A DNA stretch of 64,000 nucleotides. Origin: UBA6627 sp965248675. Its GTDB lineage: Bacteria > Chloroflexota > Dehalococcoidia > UBA2979. Both the position numbers and the translations under genes were made by a program. The notes under the pieces are model-generated. The model saw only the letters and a list, made by a program, of their open reading frames with translations, had not been told where the DNA came from and did not search any database. The stretch is from positions 434,001-498,000 of the forward strand of contig CBDFJZ010000006.1 in NCBI GenBank assembly GCA_965248675.1, read 5' to 3'. Below, piece by piece: positions 17,551-26,491 of this stretch (the first letter of the stretch is position 1; each line of letters begins with the position of its first letter).

Positions 17551-17606
17551 CGTCTTCTCCGTCTCGTAGATGCGCGCCCAATCTGGGTGCGCCTACTGAG
17601 AAGACG
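17551..17606 (-). promoter_or_regulatory. Structured leader of TSP3-repeat gene, with inverted repeat over the ribosome site
   Basis: On the minus strand, CGTCTTCTC (17606-17598) is the exact complement of GAGAAGACG (17559-17551), which is the ribosome-binding site and abuts the ATG. Between them lies a second hairpin: GTAG/CTAC, then GCGCACCCA opposite TGGGCGCGC with one mismatch and a 3-nt loop. If the transcript includes the upstream arm, translation could be shut by pairing. If CGTCTT is the -10 element, as its match at 32.0 kb suggests, only the inner hairpin is transcribed and would cap the mRNA 5' end. Confidence 0.55.
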
Positions 17607-17627
17607 GAGCAGCGACGAAAACCTTAC
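17601..17627 (-). promoter_or_regulatory. ECF-sigma-like promoter, TSP3-repeat gene
   Basis: Read on the minus strand: GTAAGG (17627-17622), 15-nt spacer, CGTCTT (17606-17601), ending 50 nt before the start codon. The same two blocks with the same spacer and nearly the same distance precede the Ig-repeat gene (32085-32111). Spacer bases are also largely shared. A GTAA-type -35 with a CGTC-type -10 resembles ECF sigma promoters; the sigma factor is not in the window. Confidence 0.6.
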
Positions 17628-17736
17628 GGCTTCTCGAAGCTTTCTTGCGCCAGCAGCGAAAGCCGATGCCGCTGGCCGAGCTGCTGAGCGCCAACAGCGC
17701 GTAACGAGCCCAAGAACACACGTCCTGCCGTCTCGA

Positions 17737-18474
17737 TCATTGCTCCGGGCGCGCCGCGGGATCTTGCAGCGATTCGTTCGCCCGCTGCGCGATCTCCATC
17801 CCAACCAGCCTGGCGACAAGCACCACGAGGAAGATCTGTCCGGTGAGACCCTCGAGGACGGCGATGCTGCGCACCCAGTCCGCCGCGGGCGTGATATCGC
17901 CGTAGCCGATGGTGGTGAGCGTCACGAAGCTGAAGTAGAACAGCCCGTTTCGCTCGTCCAGGTCCTGCACGGGGACGAACAACGTAGGATCGGCGCGCGC
18001 GATCACCGTGTAGAGCAACGCGAACAGCAACCCGATCAGCAGATAGGCCGTCAGCGCTCCAAACACCAGATCGAGCGTCACGCGTTGGCGCCTGAAGACG
18101 TGTCGGAGGATCAGCACGAGCACGACCGGGACACACAAGACCGGTAGCTCGGAGCCGGGCGTCGCCAGCGCGGCGCGGTCGCTGGCGAGCGCGGCGACCG
18201 CCAGCCCGAAGGTGACCAGCGCGAGCGCCAAGAAGCCTCGGCGCACCGCGTGGTGAACCGCGGTGGCGTTGAAGATCACCAGCGTCGCGGCAGCGGTCAG
18301 CGGCCACATCAGTAACGCTGACCACGTCTCGTCGGGGAGCGTTTCACCAACGAGGTACACAGCCGCAAAGAGCACCAGGGCGACGGTGAAGCGGCTGCCG
18401 AGGTGCCCAGGTTCGCCTCGGAGCGCGTGTGGGCGACCGCTCTTCGTTGGATTGTGGCTCGTCGTGTGGTTCAT
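17737..18474 (-). CDS. Two-pore-domain-type potassium channel (Ion_trans_2)
   Basis: The protein has 245 residues. The selectivity filter TTIGYGD (187-193) sits in a pore helix FYFSFVTLTTIGYGDITPA, flanked by membrane helices at about 138-160 and 200-225. Two or three additional hydrophobic segments precede it (about 28-44, 55-75, 82-98, 110-124). There is no RCK/TrkA-N domain. It would conduct K+ passively across the inner membrane. The ATG at 18474 has GAGGG 8 nt upstream; the longer frame lacks a better start. A strong terminator separates it from the MMPL gene upstream. Confidence 0.85.
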   Translation of the reverse strand: MNHTTSHNPTKSGRPHALRGEPGHLGSRFTVALVLFAAVYLVGETLPDETWSALLMWPLTAAATLVIFNATAVHHAVRRGFLALALVTFGLAVAALASDRAALATPGSELPVLCVPVVLVLILRHVFRRQRVTLDLVFGALTAYLLIGLLFALLYTVIARADPTLFVPVQDLDERNGLFYFSFVTLTTIGYGDITPAADWVRSIAVLEGLTGQIFLVVLVARLVGMEIAQRANESLQDPAARPEQ

Positions 18475-18495
18475 GTCGTCCCTCGGGAGCGAAGT

Positions 18496-18521
18496 GGGGA
18501 GGCCGCTCGCGCGGCCTCCCC
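18496..18521 (-). terminator. Terminator after MMPL-family gene
   Basis: GGGGAGGCCGC-TCGC-GCGGCCTCCCC is a perfect 11-bp stem with a tetraloop, located 30 bp beyond the MMPL stop and before the K+ channel start. Confidence 0.75.
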
Positions 18522-18550
18522 AGGTGCGTGCCCAGCCGGGCCAAGGAGGC

Positions 18551-21168
18551 TCACGCCAGCGCGGGCACGGGCTTCCGGACGGCCTCGGTAGCCGTCTCGC
18601 TGGCCGGCTCACGGCTCACTAGGTAGAGCAGCGACGGCAGCACGGTCAGCGAGGCCAGCAGCGAGAAGCCGACCATCACCGCGGTCAAGAGACCGTATGC
18701 GGCGAAGAGGGGCATCGGGGCGAGCGCCAGCAGGCCGAATCCGATGATGCTGGTCGAACCGGAGAGCACGAGCGCCGTGCCCGTCCCCTCGGCGGCGCTA
18801 CGCACCGCCTCGAGGCGGGAGAGGCCACTCGCCAGCTCCGTGCGGAACCGCATCGTGAAGTGAATCGAGAAGTCGATTCCGACGCCGATGGAGATTGCCG
18901 CGATCGTCGCCGTGATGACGTTGATGTCGTAGTTGAAGATGGCCATGAAGCCGAGCAACCAGACGACCACTAGCGCGATCGGGATGACGCTCACCGCCGC
19001 CATGCGCAGCGACCGCATCACCAGCGCGGCGACCGCGAGGCAGAGCACCATCGCCAACGGCACGGAGATGACCATCGTGTCGGTCACGGAGTCGAGCGAG
19101 ACCTGCTCGGCGACCACGTCGCCGCTGACCAGCGCCTGAAGGGTCAGGCCCGAGGCCGCTGTCGTCGCGCGCAGCTCCACCATGCTCGACTCGACGGCTT
19201 CCTGGGCGGCCGCGACACGACCGCGCTCGGCGAAGCCCTGGAACGGGTACCGCAGCACCGTCGCCCAGCTACCCGACTCGCCCTGCAGCACGGTGCGCAC
19301 CTCGTCAGCCGTGAAGGCGAACGTGGAGCTGTCGGATCGCAGTCCCTGCTCGGTGACGTAGGCGAACACGGATTCGACCTGCGCGGTCGTGTCCGGGAAG
19401 CCGTCGCCGTTCGTATCCGTCAGACTGATACCGGTCGCCTCGCCAATCGTCTCGCGAGCGAAGTCGATCGCGATCGCCGCGCTGGCGATGTCCAGCGCGC
19501 TGGCGCTCGCGGCCAGCGTGCCGTCTGGATTGCGAGCGAACAGGTCTCCCCCGTCACGGTCGATCGCGTCGTTTGCGATGGCCGCCGCGGTGAGCGTCCG
19601 CGGGTCGGCGAGGTCGCCCTCGACGTAGACGTCGCCGGCGCTCGCGGCTGAGGTGTGCTCCACCAGCTTGTCGATCCCGACGATGAAGTCGGAATTGCTC
19701 GGGAAGAAGTCTTCGGGCCTGGTGCGGTTCTCGACACCGACTGCAGCGAAGCCGGCGCCGACCGTGACAAGAGCGATCACGCCCAGCGCGGCGTAGCGCA
19801 TGCGTGCGATCCCGGTCACGAGCGTGCCCGCGAGCACCGAGGACTGTCCCGTCGTGTTCACGTCTGGCGTGACCTCGACCTCTGAACCGCGGACGCGGCG
19901 CCTGGATATCCAGACCGGGAGGCCGAGGAACAGCGCGCTGTAGAGCACGACTGAGGCGGCACCCACTGACGGCACGGCGATGATCGAGAGCAGCATCACG
20001 CCAGCGAGCAGCGCAGCGCCGACCAGCTTGACCCCGCTGACGCCGCGTGCGACACGCGACTTGGCGCCGCCGGCGCCTGTCGTCACCGCTTCCTCGATGC
20101 GAAGCAGGAACATCGGCGCGAGGATGCCGAGCACGACGAACGCCGAGGTCAGCGAGATCGCCGCGCCGAAGCCGAACTGCGTCACTGCGTCCACGCTGGA
20201 CGTGGCGTTCGAGGCGAACGCGATGCTCGCGGTAGACAGCGCCAGCACCAGCGCGCCGCCGACGGCGGCGATGCCGATCGCGTAGGCCGAGCGGTGCTTG
20301 ACGCCGGTCGCCAGCTCTTCGCGGACGCGGCCGACCGCGTGGATGAAGAAGTCAACGCCGAACGAGATGGTCGCGATCGGAACGATCACGTCGAGGATGA
20401 TTGATTCCTCGAAGCCGACGATGTTGTTGAGCATGCGCGCCCAGAGCAGCGTGACGCCCAGGCCGGCGCCGGTCAGGGCAGCCGCCCAGTAAGAGCGGAG
20501 CAGCGAGCCGACGAGCAGCACGATCAGCACGAACGCGCCCAGCAGGAACGGAACGGTCGACGTGAACGATTCGTCGCCGGTCAGGCCGTTGTCGATCGCG
20601 ATGCCCCACAGCCCGAACGACTGCTGCTCACCGCGCAGGGTGGTCTGCGTGTCGCGCCCCCACTGCTCGATCTTGGGGTCACGCGCCTCCTCGATCGCCT
20701 GTCGTTGCGCGAGGGTCCGTGATCCCGCGTCACTCTCACTTTCGAGGGCAACCGGGAACGCGACGTGGTCCACGCGCACGGTCGACAGGAAGGCGGGCGA
20801 CGACCACAGCGTGATCGACTCGCCGCCGACGGTCCGACTCTCGGATGTCGCGAACTGCGAGAGGAGGTCGCGGAACACGACCGTTGGGCGGTCCTCGGAG
20901 AGCACCGCGCTGAGCGCGATCTTCACCTGGTCGTCGCTGGCCCCTTCGTCGTGGATGGGCGGAAGGTCTGCTCGACAAGTTCGGCCGTCTCGAAGACCTC
21001 GCCGCCCGGGCTGAACGACGCCTCGCCCGTGGGGGCGAGCGAGATCCCGCCGGCCACGAGCGCGACGGTGAGCAGCGCCATGCCGATCACCACCCGGCCC
21101 GGTCGGTTTACGAGTCTGGTCAGTAGCCGGTGGATGAAACTGGGTTGGCTCTGATTCGTGGCCGACAT
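18551..21168 (-). pseudogene. MMPL/RND-family membrane exporter, split by a frameshift near 20960
   Basis: The gene encodes about 870 residues once the frames are joined. The N-terminal frame (21168-20923) has the first membrane helix (RPGRVVIGMALLTVALVAGG) and runs out at TFRPSTTKG. Shifting one base near 20960 restores TFPPIHDEGASDDQVK and joins the long frame starting at GTG 20926. The expected TTCCCGCCC reads TTCCGCCC, one C short. The rest holds two RND-type halves with helices GVGIDFSIHFTMRF and FGVDFFIHAVGRV. Such pumps export lipids or hydrophobic compounds using the proton gradient. Upstream lie a small membrane protein and a two-component pair, a common arrangement for inducible MMPL pumps. 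I favour an assembly error over true loss. Confidence 0.8.
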
Positions 21169-21299
21169 GTGTTGCCTCCCTGGCTGTCGTGTCATCACGT
21201 GTGTTGAGACTAGAAATCGCCGCTCCGGCTGAAGTCCCCCTGTGGCGGGAATTCTCGCCTCACCCTGTCGGGCGACTGATGCGCCCTCCCTCCCCCTGT

Positions 21300-21315
21300 G
21301 GGAGGACGGCCTCCC
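21300..21315 (-). terminator. Hairpin after small membrane protein gene
   Basis: GGGAGG-ACGG-CCTCCC lies 9 bp beyond the stop of the 80-residue membrane protein and before the MMPL start, so the exporter probably has its own promoter. Confidence 0.5.
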
Positions 21316-21324
21316 GAGGCAAGT

Positions 21325-21567
21325 TCAGACCCGCGAGGTCAGCGAATCGACGAGCGCAATCAGAGCGACCGTGACGACGGCGACTGCCGCCGCCGACGCA
21401 CCTCCGATCCCCAGGACGAGCACCAGCGCCACCGTCGCGAATCCGCCAGCAGCGAGGCCCGCCGCCAACCATCGGCGGCGTAGAAGGCGACCGCGCAACA
21501 CACCCCGGCGCTCGACCGCGCTCGCGCCGTTTCGGGTGGTCTGGTTCCCACTAATCTGCTGAGGCAT
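21325..21567 (-). CDS. Small two-helix membrane protein, function unknown
   Basis: The protein has 80 residues. A polar arginine-rich N-terminus (1-32) precedes two hydrophobic stretches, LAAGLAAGGFATVALVLVLG and ASAAAVAVVTVALIALVDSL, consistent with a hairpin in the inner membrane with a positive, cytoplasmic N-terminus. The ATG has GGAG 9 nt upstream. I recognise no family. Its place between the response regulator and the MMPL exporter suggests an accessory or regulatory role for the pump, which is inference only. Confidence 0.55.
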   Translation of the reverse strand: MPQQISGNQTTRNGASAVERRGVLRGRLLRRRWLAAGLAAGGFATVALVLVLGIGGASAAAVAVVTVALIALVDSLTSRV

Positions 21568-21722
21568 CGCTTGCTCCGATCAGTCCAGTCGCGCCGACGC
21601 GCGACGCGATCCACGTGTGATCGAGGCTAGGAACGGCGTTGGGCGTCGGCGTCTGCCTGTGGAGGGAGCTTGCGGACGCGGGAGGGGTGTCTTGAGGAAG
21701 GTCGCAACCCGGCCGACGCTGG

Positions 21723-22382
21723 CTAAGCGGGTCGGACCAGCCCGCTGTTGTAAGCGACGATCACCGCCTGCGTGCGATCGCGCACGTCGAGCTTGTCGAA
21801 GATCCGCTTCACGTGCGTCTTAACCGTGCCCTCGCTGACCACCAGTCGGTCGGCGATCTCGCGGTTCGCGAGGCCTTCCGACATCAGGACGAGCACTTCG
21901 CGCTCGCGGTCGGTCAGTTCGCTGACCGACTCCGGCACCGTCGCCGCCGGCTCGGGACGGCGGGCGAACTCCTCGATCAGCCGCCGCGTGACTGAGGGCG
22001 CAAGCAACGCCTCGCCCTCGGCGACGACCCGGATGCCGCTCACCAGGTCGTCGGGGCGCGTCCGCTTGAGCAGGAACCCGCTCGCCCCGGCGCGCAGCGC
22101 CTCGTAGACGTACTCATCGAGTTCGAAGGTGGTCAGGATGATCACGCGTGGCCGCTCCCCGGCACCTTCCGCGAGCTCGCGCGTCGCCTCAATACCGGTC
22201 ATCTCGGGCATCTGCACGTCCATCAACACGACATCGGGACGCTCCCGCTCGGCGAGATCGACCGCCTCGCGGCCGTTGGAAGCCTCGCCGATCACCTCGA
22301 TGTCGTCCTCGGCGTCGAGGATCATCCGCAGCCCGGCGCGGATCAGCGCCTCGTCGTCGGCGAGCAGCACCCGAATCGTCAT
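21723..22382 (-). CDS. NarL/FixJ-type response regulator
   Basis: The protein has 219 residues. The receiver domain has the acidic pair D9-D10, the phospho-acceptor Asp55 in VVLMDVQMPEMTG, Thr in IILTTFE and Lys in FLLKRTRP. A LuxR-type helix-turn-helix occupies about 150-215, with LTDREREVLVLMSEGLANRE and VSEGTVKTHVKRIFDKL. It would be phosphorylated by the histidine kinase encoded just upstream and regulate transcription, plausibly of the adjacent exporter. The ATG overlaps the place where the kinase gene should stop (ATGA). Confidence 0.92.
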   Translation of the reverse strand: MTIRVLLADDEALIRAGLRMILDAEDDIEVIGEASNGREAVDLAERERPDVVLMDVQMPEMTGIEATRELAEGAGERPRVIILTTFELDEYVYEALRAGASGFLLKRTRPDDLVSGIRVVAEGEALLAPSVTRRLIEEFARRPEPAATVPESVSELTDREREVLVLMSEGLANREIADRLVVSEGTVKTHVKRIFDKLDVRDRTQAVIVAYNSGLVRPA

Positions 22383-23598
22383 CGTGCGTGCTCCTCGAGG
22401 GGAGGCGCGCACGGACGCGGTAGCCGCCGCTGGGACGCGGTCCGGTCTCCAGCTCGCCTCGGAACAGCCGCACGCGTTCGCGCATGCCAACGAGGCCCCG
22501 CCCGTGGCTATTCCCTGAGGAGGCGCGTCCGCGCCCCTTCTCGGCGAGGCCGCCGCGTCCGTCGTCCGTGATCTCAACCTCGACCGCGCGCTCGAGGTAG
22601 CGCACATGCACCTCAACGCTGGCCGGGCCCGCGTGCTTGAGGGTGTTGGTCAGCGCCTCCTGCACGATCCGGTACACGGACATATCGACAGTCTGAGGCA
22701 GCCGCGCGGGCTCGCCGTCGACGACTTTTTCGACCGGCAGCCCGGCGTTGCGGGTCTCTTCGATGAGCGCATCGAGGCCATCCAGGCCCGGCGAGATGCT
22801 GCTTTCCGCCCCGTTGTCAGATTGTTCGCGCAGGATGCCGAGCATCCGATCCATGTCGGTCAACGCGCGCCGGCCGCTGACCTCGATCGCCGCGAGCGCC
22901 TCCTCGGCGACCTCGGGCTGCGATGACAGCACGCGCTGCGCCGCCCCCGCCTGGATCACGACCAGGTTGAGGGCGTGACCGACGGCGTCGTGCAACTCGC
23001 GGGCGATACTCGCGCGTTCCTCGGCGATCGCCGCGCGGGTCTGACGCTCCTGGTCGGCCTCGAGGCGTTCGAGCTCGGCGTGATCCGCCTCGCCTTGCGC
23101 GCGGCGCGTTCGGACCCACGTGCCAAGCAGGAAGGCGGCGCCGAACGACACGATTACATCGAGCGCGGCTCGCCACACGCTGTCCACGGGGTCGCGTCCG
23201 ACCTGGTAAAAAATCAACACGCCGGCCCCGGCGACGGTCAGCATCAACAGCGAGCGTTTCAAATCGCTGCGCTCCACGACGGTGAAGAACGCGACCAGGA
23301 TCGCGAGCAAGCCGACGCTGTCCTGCGCGTACCCTGCCGAGGCGTACGGGATCAGCCCGCCGAAGAGCTGCGTGACGAAGGCGCCGATTGGCCAGCGGCG
23401 ACGGACGGCGAGCGGGGCGGTTTGGACCAGAAGCAGCCCGACGGCCAGGACGTCGACGTTGCGGAAGCCTGCGTCGCTCCCCTCGAGGCCCACCAATGTG
23501 AGCAGCCCGGCGACGACGAACAACGCGGCCACAGCGCCGTCGAACATGTCGGTGCGGTAGCCCGCGGTCCGTCGCCAGAGGTTGATGGCCGCTTCCAT
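22189..23598 (-). CDS. Sensor histidine kinase, HisKA_3 type (3' end read through by a frameshift)
   Basis: Four to five membrane helices (about 22-40, 50-66, 95-107, 115-132, 145-162) lead to a HisKA_3 dimerisation domain, with the phospho-accepting His203 in SIARELHDAVGHALNLV. A HATPase domain follows, with EALTNTLKHA (N box) and DDGRGG (G1). The open frame runs 190 bp into the response regulator. Adding one G to GGGG at 22399-22402 would give an ending LPLEEHAR and a TGA overlapping the regulator ATG, the usual ATGA coupling. So the real C-terminus is probably at about 22381 and the extension is an artefact. Confidence 0.85.
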   Translation of the reverse strand: MEAAINLWRRTAGYRTDMFDGAVAALFVVAGLLTLVGLEGSDAGFRNVDVLAVGLLLVQTAPLAVRRRWPIGAFVTQLFGGLIPYASAGYAQDSVGLLAILVAFFTVVERSDLKRSLLMLTVAGAGVLIFYQVGRDPVDSVWRAALDVIVSFGAAFLLGTWVRTRRAQGEADHAELERLEADQERQTRAAIAEERASIARELHDAVGHALNLVVIQAGAAQRVLSSQPEVAEEALAAIEVSGRRALTDMDRMLGILREQSDNGAESSISPGLDGLDALIEETRNAGLPVEKVVDGEPARLPQTVDMSVYRIVQEALTNTLKHAGPASVEVHVRYLERAVEVEITDDGRGGLAEKGRGRASSGNSHGRGLVGMRERVRLFRGELETGPRPSGGYRVRARLPSRSTHDDDSGAARRRRGADPRRAADDPRRRGRHRGDRRGFQRPRGGRSRRAGASRCRVDGRADARDDRY

Positions 23599-23689
23599 AG
23601 ATGGCAACCGTAGGCCGCGCCACGAACCGCGTCATCCCTCGACGGGGGGAGCGGCCTCCCTCTGGCGGGGGACCAACACCGCGGCGGAT

Positions 23690-23704
23690 GCCAGCCAGGC
23701 TGGC
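23690..23704 (-). terminator. Hairpin after aldo/keto reductase gene
   Basis: GCCAGCC-A-GGCTGGC (realistic stem GCCAG/CTGGC) lies immediately past the reductase stop and before the kinase start, on the minus strand. Confidence 0.4.
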
Positions 23705-23706
23705 GG

Positions 23707-24735
23707 CTACGAGCTGCCGAACGACAGCAGGTTCTCGACCGGCTGGTACAGCTCCTCCAGGTAAGCGACGTCCCCATCGGCGAGCGTGATCTCGGTGGCC
23801 TCGACGAGCTGATCGAGCTGGGCGATCTTCGAGACGCCGACAACCGGGACGGTGACCTCAGGCTTGTTCGTGAGCCAGGCGAGGGCGATCTGGGCGGGCG
23901 CCTTCTCGTACTTCTGGGCGATCTCGCCGACGCGGTCGGCGATCTCGAACGTCGACGCGCCGTGGTAGAGGCCCTCGGTGCGCACGCGGTCGCGGCCCTG
24001 CGACCGATCGGTCGCCCCTTGGTCGAAGCCGCCTTTGTAGGAGCCGGTGAGGATGCCTCGGGCGAGCGGCGACCACGGCATCAGCGCCACGCCGGTCTGC
24101 TCGCAGTACGGGTTCATCTCGCGCTCTTCCTCGCGGTAGACAAGGTTGTAGTGGTTCTGCATCGAGATGAACTTCGTCCAGCCGTGCTGCTCGGCCGTCA
24201 TCTGCAGCTCGGTGAACTGCCACGCGAACATCGAGGAGGCGCCGAGGTAGAGCACCTTCCCCGCCTTGACCACGTCGTGCAGCGCCTCCATCGACTCCTC
24301 GATCGGCGGGTGCACCGACCCCCGGCCGTGCGGGTGCCGGTGAATCACGAGCTGGTCAATGTAATCGAGCCCAAGCCGTTCGAGGCTCGCGTCGACGGCC
24401 TCCATCACATGCTTCCTCGAGAGTCCCACCTGGTTCGGATGACTCCCCATCGCCCCGGAGATCTTCGTCGCGATCACGTACTCGTCGCGCGGCAGCAGCT
24501 CACGCAGCAGCTCGCCGACCACCCGCTCGCAGGAGCCCTGGCCGTAAACGTCAGCGCAGTCGAAGTAGAAGAGGCCCTGCTCGATCGCGGCTTTGAAGAT
24601 CGGCCGCGCCTCGTCGATGTCGAGCGTCCAGTCGCCCTGGTGGCCACGTCCCGGCTCACCGAAGTTCATCGTTCCAAGGCAAAGCTCGGAGACGCTGAGT
24701 CCACTGTTCCTGCCGAGCTGAACGGCTCCCAGCAT
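23707..24735 (-). CDS. Aldo/keto reductase
   Basis: The protein has 342 residues and a (beta/alpha)8 barrel using NADPH. The catalytic set is visible: Asp and Tyr in FDCADVYGQGSCE, Lys in VIATKISG, and His in QLVIHRHP. MPWSPLARGILTG and the C-terminal VGVSKIAQLDQLVEA bind the cofactor. It resembles the YhdN/Tas/Kv-beta-like branch (AKR11-13). The substrate is unknown. The start is at ATG 24735; a GTG four codons upstream with GGA before it is an alternative. Confidence 0.88.
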   Translation of the reverse strand: MLGAVQLGRNSGLSVSELCLGTMNFGEPGRGHQGDWTLDIDEARPIFKAAIEQGLFYFDCADVYGQGSCERVVGELLRELLPRDEYVIATKISGAMGSHPNQVGLSRKHVMEAVDASLERLGLDYIDQLVIHRHPHGRGSVHPPIEESMEALHDVVKAGKVLYLGASSMFAWQFTELQMTAEQHGWTKFISMQNHYNLVYREEEREMNPYCEQTGVALMPWSPLARGILTGSYKGGFDQGATDRSQGRDRVRTEGLYHGASTFEIADRVGEIAQKYEKAPAQIALAWLTNKPEVTVPVVGVSKIAQLDQLVEATEITLADGDVAYLEELYQPVENLLSFGSS

Positions 24736-24913
24736 GAGTGACGACACTCCAATCGCTTCCGCTGACCGAATCGTTGAATTGGGGCGCCGATTGTGCCCGA
24801 TTCCCGTGCTTCGCGCCGCCACGGCGGAGCGCGGCACACTGTCGAGAGCCCAGGGAACCGCCGTCGGGGAGACCCGACCGTAGTGCACGGCCGTCGCGTC
24901 GTACGATCGATCG

Positions 24914-26479
24914 ATGCACGGAAGCCCCGCATACCTCGCGCCGCTGATCGTGCTGGCGCTCGTGCTCGCGGCGTGTACCAGCGAGCCGAGCGGAGCAGCG
25001 ACGCCGCTCGCTTCGACCGCGGCCGCGGCAACCGAGGCCGCCACGGCTGCTCCGACGGCGCCGCCAACGCCGACGCCCAGCCCCACGCCAACGCCAACCC
25101 CCGAGCCAACGCCGGCGCCGATCCCGGCCGTCGAGCCCGACGCGACGGCGGGTGGGGCCTCGTTCCTCTGGTCCGGCCAGGTGGCGAACCCCGGGATTCC
25201 GTGGACCTCGATGCGGGTGACCGTGGGCGCCGATCCGCTCGTCGATCCGTGGCAGTTCGAACTGGGCGTGATCTCGCGGACGCAGTTTCAGTGCAGGCCC
25301 GGCGAAATCGAGGGCGGGATCGCGCTCAGCCGGTGCGGTCGAGTGTTCTCCGCAACCGTAGACCTCGAGGCGGGCGAGATGGCGGTCGCGTTCAACGAAC
25401 CGACGACGTTCGGCGAGCGCTGGGTGGAGGCGGTGCTGTCGCCGGTCTGGCAGCGCGATGAACCCACGAGCAGCGACAACGTGACCTTGCTCTGGCAACA
25501 CCAGGCGGACTACGCGAGCGGCTCGTACACCGACGTCTGGGCGGAGGACGGGGTCGTGTTCGCGCCCCACTTCGGCGGCACGATCGAGCTGCTCGATGTG
25601 GCCACGGGCGAGCGGATCGGACGGATCGACGCGCCGTCGTCGGTGCTCGACGTGAAGGCGCGAGGCGGCATCCTCTATGCCGCGACGACGGCGAGCGGCC
25701 TGCTGATCTATGACGTAAGTGAGCCGAGCGCCCCGTCGTTCCTCGGCCAGTACGCGGTGCGCGTGGGAGCGAACGTCGAGCGCTTCCTGAACGTGCACAA
25801 CATCTTCCTGTCGCCGACGCGCGACCTCGTGTACGCGATCAACGACACCCATCCTCAGACCGACCTGCGGATCATCGACGTGAGCGATCCGACGGCGTCG
25901 TTCGAGGCGGGGCGGTTCGTGATCACCGAGGCGCTGTCAACGCTGGACGGCGCCCACGACGTGCACGTCGTGGATCGGGATGGGCGAGCGATCGCGTTCC
26001 TCAACTCACTGACCTCGGGCTTTTTCGTCCTCGACGTCACCGATCCCGCGCTGATCGAAGTGCTGAGCCAGACCGTCCCCGAGGGGACGTTCAGCCACTC
26101 TGGCTGGATCGCTGAGATGGACGGCGCTCCGCTCTACCTGCACGGCGACGAAGGCGCGGATCAGCGGCTCACGCTGTACGAAGTGACCAACCTCGGGGCG
26201 CCTGAGCTGGTCTCGGAGTTCGCAACGCGGCCCGGCTTGTCCGTGCACAACATCGAAATCGAGGGGACGTTCGCGTTCGTCTCGTACTACACGGACGGGC
26301 TGCGCGTCTTCGACCTCGGAAACCCCGAGGCGCCTCGAGAACTGGCGCACTTCGACACGGTGGGCGACGACGAGCGCGACATTCTCCAGGGGGTGTGGGG
26401 CGTGCACCTCGACGCTGGCGTGGTGTACATCTCGGACCGGGAGTCGGGGATCTACGCGCTGCAGGTGAAGCTGCCGTAG
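24914..26479 (+). CDS. LVIVD-repeat lipoprotein, beta-propeller
   Basis: The protein has 521 residues. A lipoprotein signal (LALVLAAC, Cys21) is followed by a Thr/Pro linker (PTPTPSPTPTPTPEPTPAP, about 50-72), a style frequent in Chloroflexota lipoproteins. An immunoglobulin-like stretch follows, then from about 195 a propeller of LVIVD repeats: DVSEPSAPSFLGQY, DVSDPTASFEAGRF, DVTDPALIEVLSQ, DLGNPEAPRELAHF. It should sit on the outer face of the membrane; the ligand is unknown. It is followed 12 bp later by a membrane protein gene, probably the same operon. Confidence 0.85.
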   Translation: MHGSPAYLAPLIVLALVLAACTSEPSGAATPLASTAAAATEAATAAPTAPPTPTPSPTPTPTPEPTPAPIPAVEPDATAGGASFLWSGQVANPGIPWTSMRVTVGADPLVDPWQFELGVISRTQFQCRPGEIEGGIALSRCGRVFSATVDLEAGEMAVAFNEPTTFGERWVEAVLSPVWQRDEPTSSDNVTLLWQHQADYASGSYTDVWAEDGVVFAPHFGGTIELLDVATGERIGRIDAPSSVLDVKARGGILYAATTASGLLIYDVSEPSAPSFLGQYAVRVGANVERFLNVHNIFLSPTRDLVYAINDTHPQTDLRIIDVSDPTASFEAGRFVITEALSTLDGAHDVHVVDRDGRAIAFLNSLTSGFFVLDVTDPALIEVLSQTVPEGTFSHSGWIAEMDGAPLYLHGDEGADQRLTLYEVTNLGAPELVSEFATRPGLSVHNIEIEGTFAFVSYYTDGLRVFDLGNPEAPRELAHFDTVGDDERDILQGVWGVHLDAGVVYISDRESGIYALQVKLP

Positions 26480-26491
26480 CCCGAGCAGGCC

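Noticed and set aside
20920..20966. Programmed -1 ribosomal frameshift in the MMPL gene
   Set aside because: No X-XXY-YYZ slippery heptamer or downstream pseudoknot is evident, and similar one-base shifts occur in many genes here.
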